The notes under the pieces were generated by a model, which saw nothing but the letters and a program-made list of their open reading frames with translations, was not told the DNA's origin and made no database searches. From Methanomassiliicoccales archaeon LGM-DZ1 (lineage in GTDB: Archaea; Thermoplasmatota; Thermoplasmata; Methanomassiliicoccales; Methanomethylophilaceae): a stretch of 64,000 nt of DNA. Both the position numbers and the translations under genes were made by a program. This document shows, piece by piece, positions 51,339-60,241 of the stretch. The first letter of the stretch is position 1. Every line of letters starts with the position of its first letter. The stretch covers positions 186,001-250,000 of the forward strand of contig CP115556.1 of the NCBI GenBank assembly GCA_030168595.1, in the 5' to 3' direction.

Positions 51339-51534
51339 ACTATTTTCCATCGATTCTGGGCTCGCTGCGGCTTTCGATTGGCAACCGTTATATAGCCAAG
51401 CGGTGTGAGCATCATTTCGGGCCCGGACGGACGCAGTCTTTTCGTCCAAGGTATGCGCACGCTCGGACCCCTTTCTCCAGTTTTCCGACGTTCCGTTCGA
51501 TACCATCTTATCGGTGCTCGCAATAGAACATACC

Positions 51535-52716
51535 ATGAAGAACGCCGACCAGGAGCTGTCCGAGGGTGTGAAGTACATCACGGAAGGCGATCACCGCAGA
51601 GCAGGGCGCATCTTCAGGAGGCTGGCCCGCCGCAACGTGGCGGAGGCCATGTTCAACCTCGGCCTGATGTACTATGATGGCAACGGGGTGAAGCAGGATT
51701 ACGCGAAGGCCGCCAAGTGGTACACGAAGGCCGCGGCCGGAGGGATGGACACTGCGAGGCTGAACCTGGCCATCATGTACCTCTACGGCGAAGGCGTCAA
51801 GCAGGACCGGAAGAAGGCCTTCGACCTGATGCAGGAAGCGGCCGACCACGGCTACGACCGCGCCGAGGCCCAGCTGGGGATCATGTACGAGAACGGCTAC
51901 GGGACCGAGAAGGACACCGCGATGGCCAAGGCCTGGTACAGGTCCGCTGTCCAGCAGGGCCTCCCGGAGGCCGCCCTGCTGCTCGCCGAGCTCATACTGC
52001 AGGAGGAGAAGGGGCCTGCCCGCGGAGAGGCCGCCGAGCTCCTCAGCAAGGCCGCGGAGGATGGGTTCGGCCCCGCCCAGGAACGTCTGGGACTGCTGTA
52101 TTATTCGGGGGACACCGTCCCGCGCGACCTGTCCAAGGCGTTCGAGCTCTTCACGAGGGCAGCGGATCAGGACCTGCCTGATGCGCAGTATTTCCTGGCC
52201 TGCATGTACTCCGACGGGGAGGCCGTCCCGATCGACGAGGCCAAGGCGTTCGAGCTGTTCAGCAGGGCCGCCGACAACGGCAACACCGACGCTCAGTTCA
52301 ACGTCGGGGTGGCCTACGAGACGGGCGTCGGCGTCGGGATAGACTACGGCAAGGCCATCTCATGGTATTGGATGGCCGCCATCGGAGGGAGCAGCGACGC
52401 CGTCTGCAACCTCGGCGACATGTACGAGAACGGCCGGGGCATCGGGAAGGACTACGAAGTCGCCAAGAAGCTGTACGGCATCGCCTCCGAGCACGGAAGC
52501 AGTCTCGCCACCTGCAGCCTGGGCGACATGTACCGCCTGGGGGAGGGCGTGGAGAAGTCCCCGGAGACTGCGGAGAGGTACTACCGCCAATCGGCCGAGC
52601 AGGGCTGCCCGGAGGCGGTCGAGGAGCTTAGGAAGATGGGGAAGGACGTCTCCATGTACGGTAAGGAGGTAAGAGAACGAACGGAGGCACAGCGAGGAAG
52701 ATCGAAGAGCACCTGA
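51535..52716 (+). CDS. Sel1-repeat protein
   Basis: A 393-aa protein of about nine Sel1 repeats (AMFNLGLMYYDGNGVKQDYAKAAKWYTKAAAGG and successive copies) after a short helical start. There is no signal peptide. It is a protein-binding solenoid of unknown partner. The ATG at 51535 is preferred over the in-frame GTG at 51514. The last ~13 residues overlap the start of the SUFU-domain gene, whose ribosome-binding site AAGGAGGT lies within this coding region. Confidence 0.88.
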   Translation: MKNADQELSEGVKYITEGDHRRAGRIFRRLARRNVAEAMFNLGLMYYDGNGVKQDYAKAAKWYTKAAAGGMDTARLNLAIMYLYGEGVKQDRKKAFDLMQEAADHGYDRAEAQLGIMYENGYGTEKDTAMAKAWYRSAVQQGLPEAALLLAELILQEEKGPARGEAAELLSKAAEDGFGPAQERLGLLYYSGDTVPRDLSKAFELFTRAADQDLPDAQYFLACMYSDGEAVPIDEAKAFELFSRAADNGNTDAQFNVGVAYETGVGVGIDYGKAISWYWMAAIGGSSDAVCNLGDMYENGRGIGKDYEVAKKLYGIASEHGSSLATCSLGDMYRLGEGVEKSPETAERYYRQSAEQGCPEAVEELRKMGKDVSMYGKEVRERTEAQRGRSKST

Positions 52717-53270
52717 ACGACTGCTTCGGGGCGGAGCCGCAGAGGAAGACGACGGTAGGGAGCGATCCGTCCTACGGGATGCTCATCTACGCCCCGGACC
52801 GGAAGTATGATTTCTGGAAGATCTGCACCGTCGGCGCCTCCGATTACAAGATGCCGAAGCGCGAAGGCGTGCGCTACGGGGAGACCGCGAGCTTCCACAA
52901 TGAGTACATGATGTTCGTCCCCCCGGGCATCGACTTCAGCGAGGGGAAGAACGGCTGGCACTGGTACGCCGAATACCTGTGGAGGGCGGCCTCGTTCGCG
53001 CAGCTCAACAAGACCGGCGTGGTCGCCACCGACATCCTCGACTTCAAGGACCGCACCCAGCCCATGAGCGCCGTCACCCTGCTGTTCCCGGAGGCCATCG
53101 AGAACACCGATATCCTCCAGCTGCGGCTGGGCCTCGGGAAGACGATCACGTTCCTGCAGGTGATGCCTGTGACCGCCTCCGAGGCCGACCTCGGGGACGT
53201 CCTCTACGAGAGGTTCTACCCCCACGACGGCGTCCGCCCGCAGATGTTCCTGGCCAGGAGAGGCGCATGA
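52677..53270 (+). CDS. Suppressor-of-fused (SUFU) domain protein, apparent ACG start
   Basis: A protein of 197 aa if it starts at ACG 52677, 163 aa if at ATG 52779. The sequence before the ATG, KIEEHLNDCFGAEPQRKTTVGSDPSYG, reads as the natural first helix and strand of a SUFU domain. ICTVGASDYKMPK, FVPPGIDFSEG, WYAEYLWRAASFAQLNKTGVV and LLFPEAIENTDILQL follow. No ATG, GTG or TTG lies in frame from the stop at 52662 to 52779, yet a perfect AAGGAGGT (52663-52670) sits six bases before the ACG. SUFU-like proteins in prokaryotes are often tied to immunity or toxin loci. Function here is unknown. Confidence 0.65.
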   Translation, partial: TNGGTARKIEEHLNDCFGAEPQRKTTVGSDPSYGMLIYAPDRKYDFWKICTVGASDYKMPKREGVRYGETASFHNEYMMFVPPGIDFSEGKNGWHWYAEYLWRAASFAQLNKTGVVATDILDFKDRTQPMSAVTLLFPEAIENTDILQLRLGLGKTITFLQVMPVTASEADLGDVLYERFYPHDGVRPQMFLARRGA

Positions 53271-54253
53271 TCTCCCCCTTCGGGATGACCTCCGAGGGCC
53301 CCGCGGACAAGATCGACCTGGAGGCCGGGGAGGTCTCCTGCTCAGTCATCACCTACGGGGCCGCCCTGCAGTCGCTGACCGTCCCCGACCGCGAGGGCTT
53401 CTACACCGACGTCGCCCTGGGGTACCAGACGGCCTCCGAATACGAGAGCAGGCACGGCCGGATGGGGGCTGTGATCGGAAGGTTCGCCAACCGCATCGCT
53501 GACGGCAGGTTCCCCTTCGAAGGGAGGACCGTGGAGCTCTCGAAGAACCGCGGCCCGGACCACATCCACGGCGGATTCAGGGGATTCGACAGGAGGATCT
53601 GGCACATCGATGAGTCGGGAGAGGATCACGCCGTCCTTTCGATAAGGAGCGCGGACGGGGAGGAGGGCTACCCGGGGAACCTGGAGGCCTCGGTCCGCTA
53701 CACCGTCTCCGAGGAAGGGCTCAGGATCGACTATCTGGCACATTCCGATGCCGACACCGTCTGCTCGCTGACCAACCATTCCTACTTCAACCTCGCGGGC
53801 CAGGGGAACGGCGATGTCTCGGGCCACACGCTGAGGATCGGCGCCTCCCGCTACCTCCCGTCCGGCGACCGCTCGCTCCCCACCGGGGAGATCGTCGCCG
53901 TGGACGGAACGCCCATGGACTTCCGGGAGCCCCGCTCGCTGGGGGCCAGGCTCCGCAAGTACGGGGGCTACGACTGCTGCTACCTCCTGGACGGGGAGGA
54001 TGCGGCCGAGGTCTCCTGCGGCGACACCGGGATAACGATGAAGCTGAGGACGGACCTCCCGGCGCTGCAGTTCTACACGGCCGAGGGGCTGAAGCCCTGC
54101 ACCGGGAAGGACGGGGCCTCCTACGGGAGACGCAGCGGCCTCTGCCTGGAGACCGAGTTCTGCCCAGACTCCCCCAACCACGGGAACTTCCCCTCCTGCG
54201 TCCTGCATGCGGGCGAGGAGTACCGCCACTACGCCCTCTTCTCCTTCAGATGA
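53267..54253 (+). CDS. galM: Aldose 1-epimerase
   Basis: A 328-aa mutarotase that interconverts alpha and beta hexose anomers. Conserved parts are the substrate-site GRFANRIADGRFPFEG, DHIHGGFRGFDRRIW, the catalytic His in LTNHSYFNLAG, and the catalytic Glu region LCLETEFCPDSPNHGNFPS. It starts inside the SUFU stop (ATGA overlap). It is probably acquired from gut bacteria; no sugar pathway genes are nearby. Confidence 0.93.
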   Translation: MISPFGMTSEGPADKIDLEAGEVSCSVITYGAALQSLTVPDREGFYTDVALGYQTASEYESRHGRMGAVIGRFANRIADGRFPFEGRTVELSKNRGPDHIHGGFRGFDRRIWHIDESGEDHAVLSIRSADGEEGYPGNLEASVRYTVSEEGLRIDYLAHSDADTVCSLTNHSYFNLAGQGNGDVSGHTLRIGASRYLPSGDRSLPTGEIVAVDGTPMDFREPRSLGARLRKYGGYDCCYLLDGEDAAEVSCGDTGITMKLRTDLPALQFYTAEGLKPCTGKDGASYGRRSGLCLETEFCPDSPNHGNFPSCVLHAGEEYRHYALFSFR

Positions 54254-54336
54254 GGTTTTTCCAATCCAATCCTGTTGTTCCTGTGAAAGGATAATTATCG
54301 GCAGGGCGATGCCCGACCGAACCGGCAGGGCGTTTC

Positions 54337-56094
54337 ATGATTTTCAGATACCTGGGGAAAGGAGGGTGGGCCCTCATCGCCGTCCTGGCATGCCTGATAA
54401 TGGGGCAGGCGTACCTGGACATCAGCATCCCCGGCTACATGAACGACATGACCGACGCCATCCAGGAGCAGGTGGTGTCCGGGGACACCTCGAACTCCGC
54501 CGTCACCGAGAACGGCATCAAGATGGTCTCCGCCGCCCTCCTCAGCCTGATCCTGGCCGTCCTCTCCTCCACCGTCGCGGCCCGCATCGGCGCATCCCTG
54601 GGAAGCACGCTCCGCCGTCTGGAGTTCGCCAAGGTGCAGTCCTTCTCCGAGGAGGACATGAACACCTTCTCGGCCGCCAGCCTGGCCACCCGCTCGACCA
54701 ATGATGTCTACCAGCTGATGCAGTTCACGGCCAGGGGCCTGACCCTGATGATAAAAGCGCCGCTAACCGCGGCCTTCGCCATCGTGATGATCTCCGGCAA
54801 GCACTGGGAATGGACGGCCGCCACCGCCGCCGCGGTCGCCGTCCTGATCTGCGTCACTGTCTTCACCACGTACTTCATAGTGCCCAGGTTCAAGAGGATC
54901 CAGTGGCTCACCGACGGGGTCAACCGGGCCGCCAGGGAAGAGCTGGAGGGCCTGCGCACCATACGCGCCTACGGTACGGAGGCCGTCCAGAGGGAGAAGC
55001 TGGACAGGGCCAGCGACGAGCTCCTGGACAACAACCTCTCCGTCGTCCATGCGATGGCCCCGATGCACCCGATATTCAGCTCGGTCAGCAACTTCCTGAC
55101 CCTGGCCATCTACTGGATCGGAGCAGGGATAATCGCATCGTCGTCCGGCACGGCGGCCAAGATGTCCGAGTTCTCCGACATGGTGGTCTTCACCTCCTAC
55201 GCATCGCAGATCATCTCGGCGTTCATGATGATGAACGGCGTGGTCAGGATGTTCCCCCGCGCCATGGTGGCGTCCCGGCGCGTGGAGGAGGTCATCGACC
55301 ACGAGCCCTCCGTGAAGGACGGGCCCAGGGAGTCCGGCGAGCCGGGGAAGGAGGGCACCGTCGAGTTCAGGCATGTCACCTTCACCTATCCCGGCTCCGA
55401 TACGGCCGCCCTGAGCGATGTGAGCTTCTCCGTCGGGAAGGGGGAGACCATCGCCTTCATCGGCCCCACCGGGAGCGGGAAGAGCTCCATCGCGAGGCTC
55501 ATCCCTCGCCTCTACGACCCTGATTCCGGGCAGGTGCTGGTGGACGGGACGGACGTCAGGGAGTTCCGGCAGACCGCCCTGCATTCCAGGATAGGCTACG
55601 TGCCCCAGGACGCCGTCATCTTCACCGGGACCATAAGGGAGAACGTCGGGTATGGGGGAAACGGCGGGGAGAGGTCCGAGGCGGAGATCCGCGAGGCGCT
55701 GGACATCGCGCAGGCGTCGGAGTTCGTCAGCGCCTCCCCCGACGGCCTCGATACCCGCATATCCCAGTACGGCAGGAACATCTCCGGCGGGCAGAAGCAG
55801 AGGGTCTGCATCGCCAGGGCCGTGTGCATGCGCCCGGAGATCTACGTCTTCGACGATTCCTTCTCGGCGCTCGATTTCAAGACGGACCTAGCTCTGCGCG
55901 AATCCCTCCGGAAGAGCACCGAGGGGGCCACCCGCATCATCATCGCGCAGAGAGTGGGGACCATCATGGACGCGGACCGCATCGCCGTGGTGGACGGCGG
56001 GAGGATCGTGGGCCTCGGCACCCATGACCAGCTGATGCAATCCTGCCCCATCTACAGGAGCATAGCCGAATCGCAGCTCGCAGGAGGGTCCTGA
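54337..56094 (+). CDS. Heterodimeric ABC exporter subunit with degenerate ATP site
   Basis: A 585-aa half-transporter: six membrane helices (1 to ~310) then an ATPase domain with Walker A IGPTGSGKSSIARLI and signature ISGGQKQRVCIARAV. Walker B is YVFDDSFSALD, with Asp in place of the catalytic Glu, and the switch region is IIAQRVGTI, with Gln in place of His. This pattern marks the degenerate site of heterodimers such as TM287/288 or BmrCD. It is coupled by TGATG to the second subunit. The substrate may be a drug, lipid or peptide. Palindrome GATAATTATC (54291-54300) lies upstream. Confidence 0.92.
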   Translation: MIFRYLGKGGWALIAVLACLIMGQAYLDISIPGYMNDMTDAIQEQVVSGDTSNSAVTENGIKMVSAALLSLILAVLSSTVAARIGASLGSTLRRLEFAKVQSFSEEDMNTFSAASLATRSTNDVYQLMQFTARGLTLMIKAPLTAAFAIVMISGKHWEWTAATAAAVAVLICVTVFTTYFIVPRFKRIQWLTDGVNRAAREELEGLRTIRAYGTEAVQREKLDRASDELLDNNLSVVHAMAPMHPIFSSVSNFLTLAIYWIGAGIIASSSGTAAKMSEFSDMVVFTSYASQIISAFMMMNGVVRMFPRAMVASRRVEEVIDHEPSVKDGPRESGEPGKEGTVEFRHVTFTYPGSDTAALSDVSFSVGKGETIAFIGPTGSGKSSIARLIPRLYDPDSGQVLVDGTDVREFRQTALHSRIGYVPQDAVIFTGTIRENVGYGGNGGERSEAEIREALDIAQASEFVSASPDGLDTRISQYGRNISGGQKQRVCIARAVCMRPEIYVFDDSFSALDFKTDLALRESLRKSTEGATRIIIAQRVGTIMDADRIAVVDGGRIVGLGTHDQLMQSCPIYRSIAESQLAGGS

Positions 56095-57896
56095 TGCCCG
56101 GGAATCCCGGCAGTGCGCCGAGATGGGCGGCCTCCGGCGAGAGACCGAAGAACATCAGGGGGACCCTGCGCCGGCTCATCGGCTACATGGGAGACTACCG
56201 CCGCGAGGTCTACGCGGGCATAGCGTTCTCGGTGCTGTCCACTATATTCTCCCTGATCGGGCCCCAGTACCTCGAGGCGATCACCGACGAGATCTCCGGC
56301 GCCGTGCTCGGGGGCAGGGACATCGACTCCGATTTCATCGCCGGCACCGCCTTCTTCCTGCTGGCCGTCTACGCCCTCTCGATGCTGTTCATGACCGCCA
56401 GCGACTACCTCATACCGGCGGCCTCTGAGAAGATAGCCAACCTGGTGAGGAGGGACCTGAGCAGGAAGATCAACACCGTCCCCCTGAACTACTATGACGG
56501 CCGCACGACCGGCGACGTCATGAGCCTGATGACCAACGACGCCGACATCATCGGGAACCAGAGCGCCGATTGCATAACCCAGGCGGTCTCTTCGGTGACG
56601 ATCGCCGTCGGCGCGGTGATCATGATGCTGTACACCGACTGGAAGCTCGCCGCCCTCTCCGCCCTCCCCACGGCCGCCGGCCTGCTGTTCATGCTGTTCA
56701 TCATCAGGCATTCCGGGAAGTACTTCAGCAGGCAGAGCAGGGACCTGGGCCTCATAAACGGCATCGTGGACGAGAACTACTACGGGCACGAGATCGTCCG
56801 CACCTACAACGGCGAGGCAGGCGCCACGGAGCGCTTCGCCGAGGTTGACAGGGACCTGTTCAGGAGCTCCTTCCTGGCCAGGACCATGGGCGGGACGATG
56901 CCGGCTGCCATCAACTTTGCCTCCAACATCTCGTACGTGGCGGTCTGCGTCTTCGGCTCGATGCTGGTCGTCGAGGGCGAGATCGGGTACGGGGTGGTGG
57001 TCGCCTTCATAGTCTATTCCGGCATGCTCTCGAGGCCTCTCATGATGCTGTCCGAATCGCTGACCTCGATGCAGTCCGTGTCCGCATCGGCGGACAGGAT
57101 CTTCGCTTTCCTGGACACCCCCGACATGCCCGACGAGTCCTCCAAGACCGCCCGCCCCGGGAAGGTCAGGGGCGAGGTGGAGTTCGACGGCCTCAGGTTC
57201 TCGTACGTACCCGGGAGGGAGGTCATCCGCGGCCTGAACATCTCCGTGAGGCCGGGGGAGAAGGTGGCCATCGTCGGCCCGACGGGGGCCGGCAAGACCA
57301 CTCTTGCGAACCTCATGCTGCGCTTCTACGACGCCGACAGCGGCGACATCAGGATAGACGGCGTCTCGATATACGACATGAAGCGCGAAGATGTGCGCTC
57401 CCTGTTCTGCATGGTCCTCCAGGACTCCTGGGTCTTCGACGGGACGATAATGGAGAACGTGGCCTACGGATGCGGCGGTGTATCGGATTCCCGCCTGGAG
57501 GAGATCCTCGGAGACGTCGGCCTGGGACCGTTCCTCGAGTCGCACGCCGGCGGCCTGGATGCGAAGATAGCTGCCTCATCGCTGTCCTCGGGCCAAAGGC
57601 AGCAGATATCCATCGCCAGGGCGATGGCCAAGGACGCGCCGCTGCTCATCCTCGACGAGGCCACCAGCTCGGTGGACACCATAACCGAGCGCAGGATACA
57701 GGATGCTATGGACCATCTGATGCGCGGGAGGACCTCGTTCGTCATCGCGCACCGCCTGTCGACCATCGTGAACTCCGATATCATCCTCGTGGTGAGGGAC
57801 GGGAATATTGTGGAGAAGGGCAGCCATCAGGAGCTGATGGCCCTGGGCGGGTTCTACCGCAGCCTCTACGACAGCCAGTTCGAAGGGTGCGACTGA
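56094..57896 (+). CDS. Heterodimeric ABC exporter subunit with canonical ATP site
   Basis: A 600-aa half-transporter: an N-terminal Pro/Gly-rich lead-in, six membrane helices, then an ATPase domain with Walker A VGPTGAGKTTLANLM, signature LSSGQRQQISIARAM, Walker B LLILDEATSSVD and switch His FVIAHRLSTI. All catalytic residues are present, which complements the degenerate partner encoded before it. A perfect 8-bp hairpin (57910-57917 with 57929-57936) follows and may terminate the pair. Confidence 0.94.
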   Translation: MPGNPGSAPRWAASGERPKNIRGTLRRLIGYMGDYRREVYAGIAFSVLSTIFSLIGPQYLEAITDEISGAVLGGRDIDSDFIAGTAFFLLAVYALSMLFMTASDYLIPAASEKIANLVRRDLSRKINTVPLNYYDGRTTGDVMSLMTNDADIIGNQSADCITQAVSSVTIAVGAVIMMLYTDWKLAALSALPTAAGLLFMLFIIRHSGKYFSRQSRDLGLINGIVDENYYGHEIVRTYNGEAGATERFAEVDRDLFRSSFLARTMGGTMPAAINFASNISYVAVCVFGSMLVVEGEIGYGVVVAFIVYSGMLSRPLMMLSESLTSMQSVSASADRIFAFLDTPDMPDESSKTARPGKVRGEVEFDGLRFSYVPGREVIRGLNISVRPGEKVAIVGPTGAGKTTLANLMLRFYDADSGDIRIDGVSIYDMKREDVRSLFCMVLQDSWVFDGTIMENVAYGCGGVSDSRLEEILGDVGLGPFLESHAGGLDAKIAASSLSSGQRQQISIARAMAKDAPLLILDEATSSVDTITERRIQDAMDHLMRGRTSFVIAHRLSTIVNSDIILVVRDGNIVEKGSHQELMALGGFYRSLYDSQFEGCD

Positions 57897-57909
57897 GGCC
57901 GTCCGCTGC

Positions 57910-57936
57910 GCAGATGAATCCAACTGGGTCATCTGC
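57910..57936 (+). terminator. Hairpin after the ABC exporter pair
   Basis: GCAGATGA (57910-57917) pairs perfectly with TCATCTGC (57929-57936) over an 11-nt loop in the 80-bp gap before the AAA ATPase gene. There is no T-run, so termination is only likely. Confidence 0.4.
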
Positions 57937-57976
57937 CCGATAACGGCTAAAAACACCTACCCCATATGGGCTTCGG

Positions 57977-59083
57977 ATGCTGATCAGGTTCTGGGTCGAG
58001 AACTACCGCTGCTTCCGCGGGAGGGCGAAGCTCGACTTCACCGACAAGAAGAACTACCGTTTCGGGAAGATGTACGTCCGTGGCGACCTTCTCGGGAAGA
58101 TAGTGCTCATCGGCAACAACGGGTCCGGGAAATCGAGCTTCGGGTATGCCCTCTGCGACATCATAACCACCCTGACGGGACTCGACAATAATGTCGGGCA
58201 GAAGGACCCGGACTGCTTCATCAACGGCTACGGAACGTCAGACCGGGCGGTCTTCCATTACGAGTTCGCCTTCGGCGGGTCCACCGCGGTCTATGAATAT
58301 TCGAGGAAATCCCCGTCGCTCCTGGCCTCCGAGATGTACTCTGTGAACGGGAGGACGGTCTTCGATTACGATCTCGACGACCCTTCGGGCAATTCGTTCA
58401 GCCTGGCGTCGATCGGGGCCGGGAACGTGAGCACCGAGGGCCTGGACGGCTCCGAGTCCCTGCTCAGGAGGGTCCTGGACCGTTCCCTCAGCAGGGACGA
58501 TGTCACCGAGGGGATGCGCGAGACCGCCCGGAGCTCGATGTACTACATGGCCATGTGGAAGCACGACTTCCACCTCGGCCTCACCGGCACCGAGAACGAC
58601 AACGAGGAGTACATCATCTCCAACGGCCTCGTCGGGGACTTCCGGTCGTTCCTCAGGGACGTGTGCGCCATAGAGGCCGACCTCGTCTCCGACGGAGGGA
58701 GGCTGTACATCGTCAAAGGCAGCAAGAGGCTGCCGTTCTTCGAGACGGCGTCCCGCGGGACCGCCCTGATCTGCCGCCTGTACTGCTGGTGGAAACGCTC
58801 CCGCGGGCGCGGGGGCTTCGTCTTCCTCGACGATTTCGACGACCTGTTCGATTACCGCACATCCGACAGCTTCATCGAGAGGATAATCGCCGGCAACAAG
58901 ACCCAGTGCATATTCGTCACCCACAACCCCGAGATAATCGCCGGCGAGGACGTCCGCCCCGACTGCTGCTTCCTGCTCAAGGACGGGGAGCTCAGATCGC
59001 TCGCCAGCCTCACCGACAAGAGCATCCGCAGGGGGAACAACCTCCTGAAGATGCTCAGGGAAGGCGAGTTCGACAAATCATGA
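57977..59083 (+). CDS. AAA ATPase of the AAA_15/OLD-like type
   Basis: A 368-aa SMC/ABC-like ATPase. The start LIRFWVENYRCFRGRAKLDFTDKKN is typical. Walker A is IGNNGSGKSSFG, a late Walker B is GGFVFLDDFDDLF (Asp where Glu is usual), and IFVTHNPEII is the switch His. About 180 insert residues lie between. Relatives occur in abortive-infection and stand-alone nuclease systems, but no nuclease domain or partner gene is visible. It converges on the nitrogenase-like gene with a 6-bp overlap. Confidence 0.8.
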   Translation: MLIRFWVENYRCFRGRAKLDFTDKKNYRFGKMYVRGDLLGKIVLIGNNGSGKSSFGYALCDIITTLTGLDNNVGQKDPDCFINGYGTSDRAVFHYEFAFGGSTAVYEYSRKSPSLLASEMYSVNGRTVFDYDLDDPSGNSFSLASIGAGNVSTEGLDGSESLLRRVLDRSLSRDDVTEGMRETARSSMYYMAMWKHDFHLGLTGTENDNEEYIISNGLVGDFRSFLRDVCAIEADLVSDGGRLYIVKGSKRLPFFETASRGTALICRLYCWWKRSRGRGGFVFLDDFDDLFDYRTSDSFIERIIAGNKTQCIFVTHNPEIIAGEDVRPDCCFLLKDGELRSLASLTDKSIRRGNNLLKMLREGEFDKS

Positions 59084-60241
59084 GCGCCCGGCCCTATTGA
59101 ACAGGGACCCGAGGATGTACATGGCGCCGTCGAGGCCCATCACAGGGGCCTTTGAGAAGTCCACATACGCGGATGACGGGAACCCGATGTCGATGCCCGT
59201 CCCGCAGCGCCCGGAGCGCTCGGCGAAGAGGGCGTCATCCCCCGGCGCGAAGAGAACGTCGGGCCTGCCGGCGGCGGGCACCATGCCGAGGGACGATTCC
59301 AGCCATCTGCCCAGCGGATCCGCCGTGGACGGAACGGAATCGATCCTGTACGACATCCCCGTCAGGTCCGTGTCTGAGGCAAGTATGCACTCGTAGGCCC
59401 GGCGGCGGGAGTTCTTCAGCATCTGGAAGCCGTGCTCGGTCTCATGCCCGGTCTCATCCGAGACCCGGCGGTAGAACCTCTCGAAGGCATCGAACCCCAC
59501 GGGCGACTCCCCGGACGATACAGCCGGGGTCCCGAACATCTCCGTATAGAAGGCGGCGGTCTTCGCGCAGTGCTCGGGGCAGAGGACGATGTTGAACTCG
59601 GCCGATGCCGATGCGCGCAGCTCCTCCAGGGAGCTGCCGGCTCCCGGGAAGCTCAGCACTTTCAGCCCCGCCTTCCCGAGAAGATGCCCGACCTCCTGCT
59701 TCACGCACCTCCAGTCCTTGTGCATGATGCTCAGCCCGAGGACGTTGACCGTTCCGGGGATCGCCTCCGCCCTGTCCGGCACGGTACGCCTCAGGACCTC
59801 CCTCACGACGGTGTCGAAGCCTTCCGGGCATCCGGTGCCGAGCTGATCGGGATCGAAGGAGACCACCCTGTCCCCCGTTCCGGCCGCACGGGCCGCCCGG
59901 AGGCAGTCGTCGCCGACTATCGAAAGCCCCGGCGACGTGAACAGCAGGTACATCCCGTACCTTCCGCTGAGCGCGGAGAGCTTCTCCTCCAATTTCCTGT
60001 AGGAGGCCTCATTGGTATAATCCGCTGCAGTGACCCCCGTGAACTCTACGGAGCGGTGCCCGTCCGGGCCCCTCGGCGAGTCCTTCCTCGGATAAAGGCG
60101 GTTGCAGAGCGACAGCCCTTTCCTGCATCCGTTCTGCCCGTGCAGCACCGGCACCGCTCCGGGTATCCCCTGGGCGGCCATCACCCCTCCGACGTACGCT
60201 CCCGGGGCGCATCCTCCGGCCCCTCCCAATCCGTCTGTCAT
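59078..60241 (-). CDS. Nitrogenase component 1-like subunit
   Basis: A 387-aa protein of the nitrogenase/oxidoreductase component 1 family (NifD/NifK/BchN/CfbD). Cys11 (GGCAPGAYVGG) and Cys39 (VLHGQNGC) match the first two cluster cysteines. The third position reads TSPGLSIVGDD, so that Cys is missing. No FeMo-cofactor ligand motif is seen. ATG 60241 gives a 4-bp overlap with the upstream fusion gene and has GGAGGAG ahead; ATGs at 60247 and 60256 are alternatives. It should pair with the component-1 half of the fusion protein. Confidence 0.87.
   Translation of the reverse strand: MTDGLGGAGGCAPGAYVGGVMAAQGIPGAVPVLHGQNGCRKGLSLCNRLYPRKDSPRGPDGHRSVEFTGVTAADYTNEASYRKLEEKLSALSGRYGMYLLFTSPGLSIVGDDCLRAARAAGTGDRVVSFDPDQLGTGCPEGFDTVVREVLRRTVPDRAEAIPGTVNVLGLSIMHKDWRCVKQEVGHLLGKAGLKVLSFPGAGSSLEELRASASAEFNIVLCPEHCAKTAAFYTEMFGTPAVSSGESPVGFDAFERFYRRVSDETGHETEHGFQMLKNSRRRAYECILASDTDLTGMSYRIDSVPSTADPLGRWLESSLGMVPAAGRPDVLFAPGDDALFAERSGRCGTGIDIGFPSSAYVDFSKAPVMGLDGAMYILGSLFNRAGRS

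Noticed and set aside
57977-59083. Defence system built on the AAA ATPase and the adjacent ABC exporter or SUFU gene
   Set aside because: No nuclease, toxin or other effector is next to the ATPase. The exporter subunits are ordinary and a terminator-like hairpin separates them.
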